Assembly (NCBI GenBank): GCA_947304185.1 | Contig: CAMZAM010000005.1 | Span: 1 to 64,000, forward strand | Source: an uncultured Bacteroidales bacterium | Lineage (GTDB): Bacteria > Bacteroidota > Bacteroidia > Bacteroidales > F082 | Direction: 5' to 3' | Length of the DNA: 64,000 bases | Shown here: positions 53,146 to 61,477 of the stretch, one piece after another | Numbering within the stretch: the stretch's first letter is position 1 | Layout: each line of letters starts with the position of its first letter | Notes under the pieces: generated by a model | What the model was told of the DNA's origin: nothing | What the model saw: the letters and a program-made list of their open reading frames with translations, nothing else | Databases searched by the model: none | Translations under genes and position numbers: made by a program

Positions 53146-53781
53146 TTAAGGATTTCTCGACTCCCTTTGGTCGCTCGAAATGACGCGGAGATAGTTGCTC
53201 GCTTCCGGTCCTTCGTTGAAAATCAGATCGATGACCGACAAATCCGAAACAAACGGCTGTCTATCTTCAAAAACCTGGTAATACTTAGGAAAATCAGTTG
53301 ATTCCGACGACCATTTCGACAGTTTTATACGATAATCTTCTGAATCAGAAATCGGCTCAAAATCTTTGGTATAAACTATCTCCTTATTGATTTTCAACAC
53401 TTTAAGGATAAATCTAAGGCAAAACTCATTCAATTCGATTAATGTCTCAAATCGCGTCGAAAAAGCTGGTTCGAGATACGGGAAATAGTAGTCGAAATAA
53501 GGAGTTTTGCGATATGCCCCCTCCAGACAACGTTGATGAATCTGCTGCCAAGGCTCTTTATAGCTTATCGCGATATCTTTCGTCAAAGTATGATTGCCGT
53601 TAGTTTTGACAATTGGTACCACCAGAATTTGTAAGCCATTGGCTGTCATCACATTACAGCGGGTGCGACACGACTGTTTCTGGTACGTCTCGTATAATTC
53701 AATACGTGGCGCCTCGTTTTTTAAAAACAGTGCAATATATTGAATGTCAGGTAGATAAGATGTCGGGAAGATATTATTCAC
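53146..53781 (-). CDS. WbqC family protein
   Basis: A 211-residue WbqC-like protein (PF08889 type), associated with surface polysaccharide or aminosugar biosynthesis. Family marks are TSYLPDIQYIALFLK near the start, KPYxKxTYRNRxxIxxANG-like segment QKQSCRTRCNVMTANGLQILVVPI, and TPYFDYYFPYLEPAF plus LSVIDLIFNEGPEASNYL at the end. The start is GTG, lying within the end of the thioredoxin gene (8-base overlap, AGTGAATAA). The natural protein probably ended soon after NYL; the final residues VISSDQRESRNP come from the palindromic repeat. Confidence 0.85.
   Translation of the reverse strand: MNNIFPTSYLPDIQYIALFLKNEAPRIELYETYQKQSCRTRCNVMTANGLQILVVPIVKTNGNHTLTKDIAISYKEPWQQIHQRCLEGAYRKTPYFDYYFPYLEPAFSTRFETLIELNEFCLRFILKVLKINKEIVYTKDFEPISDSEDYRIKLSKWSSESTDFPKYYQVFEDRQPFVSDLSVIDLIFNEGPEASNYLRVISSDQRESRNP
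53147..53185. repeat. dispersed palindromic repeat, right half only, in the 3' end of the WbqC gene
   Basis: AAGGATTTCTCGACTCCC through GGTCGCTCGAAATGACG corresponds to the right arm of the 5188 and 40088 elements. It forms the last 12 codons of the WbqC-family reading frame and part of its spacer. Confidence 0.8.
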
Positions 53782-54274
53782 TGAGCATCTTGTCTATAAT
53801 TTTACGATAATGGTCCTCATCGTAAGCACCTATAGTCTTTTCCGGCTGCATCCCAGCCTTCATGAAGAAAATCGTCGGTATGTTCTTGATTTGCAGCACC
53901 ATGGCCAGTTTCGGTTCCTGATCGGTGTCGACCTTATAGAAATCGACCTTCCCGTCATATTCCTTAGCCAGTTTTTCCATTATCGGAGCCACTTTCTTAC
54001 ATGGGCCGCACCATGTGGCGTAGAAATCAATAACGCATGGCTTGCCGCCTTTGAATGTGAAAGTTTTAGGATCAAGTTCAAAATCCCATATCTTTTTCAC
54101 GAATTCGTTATATGTCAGCGTTTTAACGTAAGACTTCTCATTATTCGTTGATTCCGAATTAGTTACCTCCGTCTTGACTTCTTTCTTATCGTCAGTTTTC
54201 TCCTCTTTATGCGAACATTTGCATGAGGTCAAAAATGTAGCTCCAATGATTAAAGCAAATAATAATCTTTTCAT
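53774..54274 (-). CDS. thioredoxin-fold lipoprotein
   Basis: A 166-residue lipoprotein: signal MKRLLFALIIGATFLTSC with lipobox Cys18, a charged linker rich in Lys/Glu/Ser (about 21-50), then a thioredoxin domain with FYATWCGPCKKVAPIM (W88-C92) and the cis-proline loop IKNIPTIFFMKAG. It is placed to reduce or isomerise disulfides in the periplasm, facing the envelope. Its stop is overlapped by the GTG start of the WbqC gene. Confidence 0.9.
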   Translation of the reverse strand: MKRLLFALIIGATFLTSCKCSHKEEKTDDKKEVKTEVTNSESTNNEKSYVKTLTYNEFVKKIWDFELDPKTFTFKGGKPCVIDFYATWCGPCKKVAPIMEKLAKEYDGKVDFYKVDTDQEPKLAMVLQIKNIPTIFFMKAGMQPEKTIGAYDEDHYRKIIDKMLSE

Positions 54275-54304
54275 AATATCGATATTTTCAATAAGTTACA
54301 AATT

Positions 54305-56368
54305 CTAATCCGGGTAAGCCACTCTTACGTGATAGATGTTCATCAGTTTCTTTTTGAGCACCTTCTTCGTCACATTGATATCGTGGAAAGTGATGTTGGT
54401 GTTGTCAAACTGGTTAGCCTTCATCTGTCCGTCGATGATATTGTCGACAAGCTTGTTTATTGACTCTTCAGTCTTGTCGTTCAAACTTCTCGATGCTGCT
54501 TCCACGGCGTCGCACATCATCAGCACTGCAGTCTCCTTCGAAAACGGCACCGGACCGTGGTAGCAGAATTCGCTTTCATCAACACCTTCAGGGTTTTCGC
54601 GCAGTTCCATCTGGTAGAAATACTCGGTGCGTCGAGTGCCGTGGTGAGTCCTCACGAAGTCGATAATCTGTTCCGGAATATGATATTGGCGACATATTTC
54701 GATGCCGTCAATCACGTGACCGATGATGATCTGAGCACTCTCGACATTCGAAACATCGTCATGTGGATTATATTTACCATTCTGATTTTCAATGAAATAG
54801 TAAGGATTACGAGTCTTTCCGATATCGTGGTACATAGCGCCGGTGCGGACGAGCAGCGCATTGCCACCTATATTATATATCACCTCTTCGCAGAGGTCGG
54901 CCACCTGCATCACATGCTGGAAGGTGCCTGGCGCTTCTGACGCCAGCTTACGCAGCAGCGGACTGTTGGTGTTGCTGAGCTCGAGCAGCGAAAGGTCGGT
55001 GACGAAGCCGAACACACGCTCGAAAAGGAACGCCAGAGGCAGCGCGAGCATGGTGAAGAAGGCGTTGCCCGCGTAGATTATTATGTATTTCCAGCTAAAC
55101 GAGTCGAAACCGCCGTCGTAGATGAGCATCATGCCAAGGTAAACGATAACGTAGGTCATGAAGACCATCAGCGATGTCCCAAAGTAACTTGCGCGGCGTG
55201 TGCGCTTGGTCATACTGAATATCGCGACAAACGACACCAGCAACTGCACAAAGAAATACTGAAACGGGTTTGGCACTGCTAAGCTAATGATTATCAACGT
55301 CATAACCTGCACTATGATGGAGATGCGCGCATCGAAGAACGTCATCAGAAGCATTGCCATGATGGCCACCGGCATCAGGTAGATGAAGGTCGGGGCGAAC
55401 TTCAGGATGAGGAACGACGGCACTATCGTCAAAAGCATCAGGAGCAGGATGAGGTTGATATAACGAAGCTGCTCGAAGATATCGGCACGTAACATCCTGA
55501 GTGTGAAATACAAAGCGATGAAGACAATGCTCACCAGAAGCAACTGCCCATACAGCATGAAGTTCTTACTGAACATGTTATTCGCAGTGATATCGGCGTA
55601 TTCACGCTGTAACGAACTGATTATCTGATATTTCTCTTCGGTCACAATCTCCCCTTCCATGATAATGAGCTCGTCTTTCTGCACCATTCCAAAGGTCAGC
55701 ATGATGTTGTCAACAGCCATCTTCTCGGCTTGTTTCGTCATGCTCTCCGAATATATCACGTTTTGACGCAATGAGCTATGTAACAGATTGTTAATCAATT
55801 GCATAGTGTTATAATCGTCGATATCTCTAAGCTGACTTTGGATGTAAGCTGAGGCCGTCGCCATAGTATGCAGGTCGTCGTATGCGCATTTGGTCTGCAC
55901 CTTATTGCGAACCACAACCACAGTCTCGTCACCCTTAAAATTATTGGTACGGTCATTCTTTGCGACAATACCGTTATTTTCAATATAGTCGTAGATATTC
56001 AGGATGAGACTTTCGTAATAATCTTTATCGCCGACAGTATCAACCCATTGATTGTCAAAGTCTTTAAGCAGCTTTTCGCGACCGTCTTCAGTGCCGAGAG
56101 CGTCATAAACGAAGATAGGTTCGACATTGCTCAGAGCCTCTTCACGTTCCTGTCTCACTGCCTCGTCGGACTTATAGATCGGGAAGTTAAACGGGGCATA
56201 CAGGCTTTCGTGCGGCCACGGACGCATTTTCTGATATTCGTATTTGAATTTGACGTTACGCGGCATCAACGAGACGACGATGACGAGCGTCAAAACGAAT
56301 GCAAGAACCTTCATTATACCATAATATGAATGGCGGACTTTTTCTACTATATCTTTTATCTTACTCAT
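54305..56368 (-). CDS. 7TM-HD family membrane phosphohydrolase (PgpH-like)
   Basis: A 687-residue integral membrane protein. One N-terminal membrane helix (about 16-38) is followed by a periplasmic domain of roughly 230 residues, seven membrane helices (from about LYGQLLLVSIVFIALYF to AFFTMLALPLAFLFE), and a cytosolic HD domain with GTFQHVMQVADLCEEV, GAMYHDIGKTRNPYYF (HD pair) and THHGTRRTEYFYQMELRENP. This is the 7TMR-HD architecture of PgpH, a c-di-AMP phosphodiesterase. The start at 56368 (MSKIKD) is preferred to a TTG upstream. A cyclic dinucleotide role is inferred from architecture only. Confidence 0.9.
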   Translation of the reverse strand: MSKIKDIVEKVRHSYYGIMKVLAFVLTLVIVVSLMPRNVKFKYEYQKMRPWPHESLYAPFNFPIYKSDEAVRQEREEALSNVEPIFVYDALGTEDGREKLLKDFDNQWVDTVGDKDYYESLILNIYDYIENNGIVAKNDRTNNFKGDETVVVVRNKVQTKCAYDDLHTMATASAYIQSQLRDIDDYNTMQLINNLLHSSLRQNVIYSESMTKQAEKMAVDNIMLTFGMVQKDELIIMEGEIVTEEKYQIISSLQREYADITANNMFSKNFMLYGQLLLVSIVFIALYFTLRMLRADIFEQLRYINLILLLMLLTIVPSFLILKFAPTFIYLMPVAIMAMLLMTFFDARISIIVQVMTLIIISLAVPNPFQYFFVQLLVSFVAIFSMTKRTRRASYFGTSLMVFMTYVIVYLGMMLIYDGGFDSFSWKYIIIYAGNAFFTMLALPLAFLFERVFGFVTDLSLLELSNTNSPLLRKLASEAPGTFQHVMQVADLCEEVIYNIGGNALLVRTGAMYHDIGKTRNPYYFIENQNGKYNPHDDVSNVESAQIIIGHVIDGIEICRQYHIPEQIIDFVRTHHGTRRTEYFYQMELRENPEGVDESEFCYHGPVPFSKETAVLMMCDAVEAASRSLNDKTEESINKLVDNIIDGQMKANQFDNTNITFHDINVTKKVLKKKLMNIYHVRVAYPD

Positions 56369-56420
56369 AATCAATGAATTACAGATTAGATATGTTATTT
56401 TTCAAAACAAATTAAATTAA

Positions 56421-56453
56421 CTTGTAAAATTACGAAAATTTCTTGTAACTTTG
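56421..56453 (+). promoter_or_regulatory. promoter of the NlpC/P60 gene
   Basis: CTTG (56421-56424), 21 bases, TAACTTTG (56446-56453); the ATG follows 17 bases later. Confidence 0.55.
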
Positions 56454-56470
56454 CAAAAAAAGTTTCAATT

Positions 56471-57169
56471 ATGTTTGGAATATGCACTTTATCAGCCATT
56501 CCTGTGAGAAAAGAGCCGCATCATGAGAGCGAATTGGTTACAGAATTGTTGTTCAACGATCTTTATGAAGTGTTGGAACAGAACGGCGACTGGATTTATA
56601 TCAAGATGGAATATGACGGCTACGAAGGTTGGATTCGCAGTCTGCAACACTTTGATATTCAAGAAGATGCATATAAGACTCTGGCAAGACAGGATTCGTA
56701 TGTCGTCAACAAGCCGATAGAACTATATGATTCGAAGATTCTGAGTTTTGGAACGACGATTTATACTAAAGACAAATGCTGCATAGAGGCTAACAGCTTT
56801 ATTAACAATGCGTTATCACTGCTTGACGTGCCTTATCGCTGGGGAGGTAGGACTATTTTCGGCATCGACTGCTCGGCTTTCGTGCAGCTTTGCGCAAAGA
56901 CTATCGGGATAAAGTTGCCTAGAGATGCCTCTCAGCAGGTTGAATGCGGTGAAGACGTGTATTTCCTGACAGAAGCGCAGCCCGGCGACCTCGCATTTTT
57001 CGAAAATGAAGAGCAAAAAATCGTTCATGTAGGCATCATTTTAGACGGTGAGAAGATCATCCATGCCTCCGGAAAGGTCAGAATCGACTCACTCGACCAA
57101 ACCGGCATATTTAATAAGGAGTTAGGGAAGCATACCCATTTTTTAGGAACGATTAAGAGAATTATTTAA
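56471..57169 (+). CDS. C40 (NlpC/P60) peptidase with SH3-like domains
   Basis: A 232-residue cysteine peptidase. Two SH3-like modules occupy residues about 1-105 (AIPVRKEPHHESELVTELLF, YEGWIRSLQHFD). The NlpC/P60 domain has RWGGRTIFGIDCSAFVQLCAKTIG with nucleophile Cys134, DLAFFENEEQKIVHVGIILDG with His186, and IIHASGKVRIDSL with His198. Such enzymes cut muropeptides (D-Glu to diamino acid). No signal peptide is visible, so it probably acts on recycled or imported cell-wall peptides in the cytosol. It is monocistronic. Confidence 0.9.
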   Translation: MFGICTLSAIPVRKEPHHESELVTELLFNDLYEVLEQNGDWIYIKMEYDGYEGWIRSLQHFDIQEDAYKTLARQDSYVVNKPIELYDSKILSFGTTIYTKDKCCIEANSFINNALSLLDVPYRWGGRTIFGIDCSAFVQLCAKTIGIKLPRDASQQVECGEDVYFLTEAQPGDLAFFENEEQKIVHVGIILDGEKIIHASGKVRIDSLDQTGIFNKELGKHTHFLGTIKRII

Positions 57170-57179
57170 TGGTTATTGG

Positions 57180-58880
57180 TTATAGGTTATTGGTTATTGA
57201 GAAGATGCTATAGATTAAATCGTCAATATCATTAACCGCTTCTTTATTACCTTTCAGGATCTCATCAACAAGTTCAGTCAGCTTTTTATCAATTTCGGGT
57301 GAAATCTCCGGGAATGGCAGTTCCAGAAGGTTTCCTTTGAGAATTTTAATCTCGCCGAATAGCGATTTATAAAGGTATTTAAACAGTTCGCTGTTGAGGA
57401 AGGCAAGCACAGTCTTTATTGACATTCCCGGAATTTTCGGGATCAGAATGTTGGCACTGTTGAGGAACAGACTTTTACTGTCGTCGTAAGCAAAAACAAG
57501 GTTTTTCGAGATGAATTTATAAACCAGTTTCTCATCGGCACGATAGATCTCATCTTTTGCAACCTGTTGAAAATCAGCACGTTCGTATTTAATATATTTA
57601 CTCGGTTTCTTTAAAGTATAAGCCTCGATTTCCTTTCCTGTATAAATCGGTTCCATTCCCCTGCCCCGCTTGATTTTCACCTTGTTTTTATTGTCGCCGG
57701 TGATGACCCCTAAAGCCCAGATACTGTCTTTCAAGGTATATTTCTTTTTTGCAAGAATCTTCTGAACTTTTTCAAGGTCGGAATCGGATAACAGATTGAA
57801 ATTCAGGTTGTTAGTGAGGTGGAAAGATTGTAATGATACGTCGTTGATTATAGACGAACCGAAATCAAATGTAGGGACGTGGCGCGCCGCATCCCTACTA
57901 TTGCGACGACCACATTCTATGTCAATATACCTTGTTTGCACTCCTGCAAATGTCCCTGGATATCTTGTAATCGACTGAATATCTGTGCTTTCAAGTAAAA
58001 ACTTACGGAAACTGCGATGAGTCTTCACATTCAAAATAGATTCAGGCAACAGGAATCGTATCGTACCGCCATCCTCAAGCTGACTGAAGGCCTTTTCGAA
58101 GAAAAACGAGAAGCTTTCCTTGGTCGGAATCGGGTTGTTTTTATCATCAAAAACCACTGCACCCCACGGAGGATTGCTGATTATATAAGAAAATTTATTC
58201 TTAAAGTAATACTTTAAATAATTGCATTCAATTATTTGTGGTTTAAATACTTCCGATTTGTATTTTAACAACAAATTTATCTTTGCAATCATCACCGCGA
58301 CAGGGTCATTGTCGCAGCCAAAGACTTGAGATGGTGACGCACCTTCAAGAGCCAAGATGAATGCTCCAGAGCCACAACAAGGATCGAAGAAAGTCTGGTT
58401 TTTTGAAAAATCGAGACCTTTTGTCATGTTGTGCGCCACCTCGAGAGGGGTGTAATACGAGCCTTTACGGTTTTTCTCACCTTCCTCCAGAAAACATTGG
58501 TAAAGTAGACCGAGGATGTCGAATTCATCGGAAGGCAGTGGAATTTGTGACAATTCGAGAGTTTTCAAAGCTTTTAGAGAACTCAAGGTTGACACCACAT
58601 GTTCATTCTCAAAGATTCCTGCCTTTTTCAGCAGATTCACTCCCACTGTATAAATCACATCTGCGACAGCGTAATTCTTCTCTTTGCAATAATTCACAAA
58701 GCGTTGAATATCAGCAATATTCTCTTTATTTGAAAAATATTCCAAAGGTAAGATCGTCTTGGTGGAGAGCTGTTTGTTGGCGCGCGACATCAGTCTTCCG
58801 CTGCTATTGGAATGCAGACGTTCCCAGTTACGGCTCGTAGCCTCGGAAATCGTAGTTTTGCTGATGTCTTTGCCCTTCAT
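57180..58880 (-). CDS. orphan N6-adenine DNA methyltransferase
   Basis: A 566-residue class gamma-like adenine methyltransferase. The SAM motif I is FFDPCCGSGAF (about 165-173), motif IV is SNPPWGAV (NPPW 236-239), and the C-terminal 200 residues look like a target-recognition domain of the TaqI/Type IIG type (WALGVITGDNKNKVKI, MEPIYTGKEIEAY, FLNSELFKYLYKSLFGEIKIL). No nuclease domain or neighbouring restriction gene is seen, so it is solitary or an incomplete Type IIG system. Residues about 327-337 are encoded by a palindromic repeat. The last codons (TNNL) run into the GGTTATT stutter. Confidence 0.88.
   Translation of the reverse strand: MKGKDISKTTISEATSRNWERLHSNSSGRLMSRANKQLSTKTILPLEYFSNKENIADIQRFVNYCKEKNYAVADVIYTVGVNLLKKAGIFENEHVVSTLSSLKALKTLELSQIPLPSDEFDILGLLYQCFLEEGEKNRKGSYYTPLEVAHNMTKGLDFSKNQTFFDPCCGSGAFILALEGASPSQVFGCDNDPVAVMIAKINLLLKYKSEVFKPQIIECNYLKYYFKNKFSYIISNPPWGAVVFDDKNNPIPTKESFSFFFEKAFSQLEDGGTIRFLLPESILNVKTHRSFRKFLLESTDIQSITRYPGTFAGVQTRYIDIECGRRNSRDAARHVPTFDFGSSIINDVSLQSFHLTNNLNFNLLSDSDLEKVQKILAKKKYTLKDSIWALGVITGDNKNKVKIKRGRGMEPIYTGKEIEAYTLKKPSKYIKYERADFQQVAKDEIYRADEKLVYKFISKNLVFAYDDSKSLFLNSANILIPKIPGMSIKTVLAFLNSELFKYLYKSLFGEIKILKGNLLELPFPEISPEIDKKLTELVDEILKGNKEAVNDIDDLIYSIFSITNNL
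57871..57898. repeat. 28-bp palindromic element inside the methyltransferase gene
   Basis: Arms GTAGGGA / TCCCTAC around the core GGCGCGCC with minor mismatches. GTAGGGACG...CGTCCCTAC hairpins are a common intergenic repeat type in Bacteroidota. Here it is in frame and codes for about SRDAARHVPT (residues 328-337). Confidence 0.75.
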
Positions 58881-58893
58881 GAGATATTTTTTG

Positions 58894-58927
58894 CAAAAAT
58901 ATTAATTATTCGGTATCATTTTTCAAA
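58894..58927 (-). promoter_or_regulatory. promoter of the methyltransferase gene
   Basis: Minus strand TTTG (58924-58927), 22 bases, TATTTTTG (58894-58901). A divergent -7 element for pruA (TAAATTTG, 58936-58943) lies just beyond. Confidence 0.6.
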
Positions 58928-58987
58928 AAAATTTCTAAATTTGCAATTCAAAATATTGAAAAATTCTAACCAACAAAAAATTATAAC

Positions 58988-60616
58988 ATGAATAACGCAT
59001 TATTTCAATTTGCACATCCTGCTAACGAGCCTGTAAAAGAATACAGACCGGGCAGCCCTGAGCGCCTCGCTTTGGAGAAAGAACTCAAGAAACAGTCGAA
59101 GGAAGTCGTGGAAATCCCGATCATCATTGGTGGTAAGGAAATCCGCACCGGCGATATGGGCGAAGTGGTTATGCCACACAACCACAAGCATGTGATTGCA
59201 AAATACCATAAAGTTGGCGAAAAAGAGGTCAATATGGCTATCGAAGCCGCTCTGAAGGCCAAAAAAGACTGGGAAAACACACCATGGGTGGAGAGAGCTT
59301 CCATCATGGCACGCATCGGTCAGATGCTGGCAACAAAATATCGTGCACGCATCAACGCAGCATGTATGTTAGGCCAGTCGAAGAACTGCTTCCAAGCTGA
59401 AATCGACTCAGCTTGCGAGACCATCGACTTCTACCGTTTCAACAACTACTATGCAGGTAATCTCTACTCAGAGCAGCCTTCATCAAGTCCAGATCAGCTC
59501 AACCGCGTGGAATATCGTCCACTCGAAGGCTTCATCATGGCTGTGACACCGTTCAACTTCACCTCTATCGCTTCGAATTTGAACATGACACCAGCTTTGA
59601 TGGGTAACACCACAATCTGGAAACCATCAACGACATCACTGCTTTCGAACTATCATATCATGCAGATCGCGATGGAAGCAGGTCTTCCGGCTGGCGTCGT
59701 GAACTTCCTGCCAGGCAAGGGCTCGTTGATTGGCGGTGTCGCTTTGAACAACCCGAACCTCGCCGGTATCCACTTCACCGGTTCGACAGCCACATTCCAG
59801 GGCCTCTGGAAGGGCGTAGGCGCAAATATAGCCAATTACAAGTCATATCCACGTCTCGTAGGTGAGACAGGTGGTAAAGACTTCATCTTCGCTCACAGCT
59901 CAGCAAATCCACGCGAGGTGGCATGCGCCATCGTCCGCGGCGCTTTCGAATATCAAGGTCAGAAATGCTCGGCAGCATCACGCGCATATATCCCGAAGTC
60001 GATGTGGAAAGAGGTAAAACAGATTGTCGGCGACATGCTCAGCACCATCAAGATGGGCGACGTCACAGACTTCACCAACTACGTCAACGCTGTCATCGAT
60101 GAAGCTTCATTCGACAACTGCAAAGGCTACATCGACAGAGCAAAAGCCAGCAAGGACGCTGAGATCGTGTTTGGTGGCAAGTGCGACAAGAGCGTCGGTT
60201 ACTTCGTCGAGCCTACAGTCATCCTCGCCAAGGTGCCGAACTACGAGTCAATGGCTCAGGAGATCTTCGGACCTATCATCACCATCTATGTCTACGATGA
60301 CAAGAAATACGAGGAAACACTGGAACTCTGCGACACGACATCACCTTACGCATTGACAGGAGCAATCTTCGTCAACGACCTCAAGGCACGTCAGCTCGCC
60401 GACCAGAAGCTTAAATATGCTGCAGGTAACTTCTACATCAACGACAAGCCTACGGGCGCCGTCGTGGGATGCCAGCCATTCGGCGGCTCACGCGCATCAG
60501 GCACCAACGACAAGGCTGGCGGTCTGTGGAACCTCATCCGCTGGACGAACCCACGCGCCATCAAGGAGACATTCGTGCCGGCTACTGAGTACGGTTATCC
60601 TTTCTTGGCAAAGTAA
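58988..60616 (+). CDS. pruA: L-glutamate gamma-semialdehyde dehydrogenase (P5C dehydrogenase)
   Basis: A 542-residue aldehyde dehydrogenase that oxidises glutamate semialdehyde (from proline or ornithine) to glutamate with NAD. Key parts: EGFIMAVTPFNFTSIASNLN, GNTTIWKPSTTSLLSNY, IHFTGSTATF, the general base glutamate in LVGETGGKDFIFAH, and the nucleophile in EYQGQKCSAASRAYIP. Length matches the monofunctional Bacteroidota enzyme. No proline dehydrogenase gene is adjacent. The product joins the glutamate pool served by gdhA and ftcD. Confidence 0.96.
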   Translation: MNNALFQFAHPANEPVKEYRPGSPERLALEKELKKQSKEVVEIPIIIGGKEIRTGDMGEVVMPHNHKHVIAKYHKVGEKEVNMAIEAALKAKKDWENTPWVERASIMARIGQMLATKYRARINAACMLGQSKNCFQAEIDSACETIDFYRFNNYYAGNLYSEQPSSSPDQLNRVEYRPLEGFIMAVTPFNFTSIASNLNMTPALMGNTTIWKPSTTSLLSNYHIMQIAMEAGLPAGVVNFLPGKGSLIGGVALNNPNLAGIHFTGSTATFQGLWKGVGANIANYKSYPRLVGETGGKDFIFAHSSANPREVACAIVRGAFEYQGQKCSAASRAYIPKSMWKEVKQIVGDMLSTIKMGDVTDFTNYVNAVIDEASFDNCKGYIDRAKASKDAEIVFGGKCDKSVGYFVEPTVILAKVPNYESMAQEIFGPIITIYVYDDKKYEETLELCDTTSPYALTGAIFVNDLKARQLADQKLKYAAGNFYINDKPTGAVVGCQPFGGSRASGTNDKAGGLWNLIRWTNPRAIKETFVPATEYGYPFLAK

Positions 60617-60637
60617 AAAACTTTGGCTATTAGCTAT

Positions 60638-60681
60638 TAGCCATTGGCTGTTATTTTAACGACCAATGGCTATTTTTTTTT
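60638..60681 (+). terminator. terminator of pruA
   Basis: TAGCCATTGG / CCAATGGCTA with a T-run of nine. It is built from the GGCTATTAGC / GCCAATAGC words that fill the whole spacer 60620-60712; the mirror half can fold for the opposite strand. Confidence 0.8.
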
Positions 60682-60709
60682 GCCAAAAGCCAATAGCTAA
60701 CAGCCAATG

Positions 60710-61477
60710 TTATTTGATTACACGATAGATTAGTTCCTCTCCCGGTCGCGCCAACCTCATCCGTTGACGTTGTTCATCCGTCAATTCATAATACAGGCGG
60801 TCAGCATCGACGGTAAAACCAGCTTTTTCAAGCACTTGAGCATAGTCACGACCAAATTGGCGGACGTGGTCATACTGACCGAAATTACGCTTTCTCTCTT
60901 CCGGATCGGTAATTGTAGGATCTTCCCATGTGTCAACATTAGGATTTATCGGCACTAACAATATAGCCCAACCACCAGGTTTGAGGATTCGTTTTATCTC
61001 TGAAAAGGCTTTATTTACATCATTAACATGCTCCAAAACGTGATTGCAAATCACCACATCATATTGATTATCAGGGAGTTCGATATTTGTCACATCAAGA
61101 TGCAGGTCGGCAATAGGCGAATCGATGTCGGCGGTGGTATAATCGAGGTTTGTCAAGGCACGAAAACGCTTGATGAACGGCTGCTCGGGAGCGAAGTGCA
61201 ACACCTTCAGATTGTCAGTAAAAAAGCCTGTCTTCTCCTTTAAATACAGCCAAAGCAGACGATGACGCTCGAGTGATAGACACTTCGGGCACATACGGTT
61301 TTCCATGGCTTTGCCATAGCCGTAAGGCAAAAACTTACGGAAATGCTTGCCGCAAACAGGACATTCGACCTTGTTCCCAATATAAAACGGACGTATCAGA
61401 AAACTGAACAGCCCACTGAAACGAATCAGTGTCTGTCGTGGGAAAATCCTTGTAAATAAAGCGATTAACTTCTTCAT
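60710..61477 (-). CDS. SAM-dependent methyltransferase with zinc-ribbon N-terminus
   Basis: A 255-residue class I methyltransferase. A four-cysteine zinc-ribbon (ECPVCG, C39/C42; MCPKCLSLERHRLLW, C63/C66) precedes the Rossmann domain, where VLHFAPEQPFIKRF is motif I region, DLHLDVTNIELPDNQYDVVICNHVLEHV carries motifs II-IV, and IKRILKPGGWAILLVP the post-motif. It overlaps the upstream glycosyltransferase by ATGA, suggesting action on the same glycan or lipid-linked product. The exact substrate is unknown. Confidence 0.88.
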   Translation of the reverse strand: MKKLIALFTRIFPRQTLIRFSGLFSFLIRPFYIGNKVECPVCGKHFRKFLPYGYGKAMENRMCPKCLSLERHRLLWLYLKEKTGFFTDNLKVLHFAPEQPFIKRFRALTNLDYTTADIDSPIADLHLDVTNIELPDNQYDVVICNHVLEHVNDVNKAFSEIKRILKPGGWAILLVPINPNVDTWEDPTITDPEERKRNFGQYDHVRQFGRDYAQVLEKAGFTVDADRLYYELTDEQRQRMRLARPGEELIYRVIK

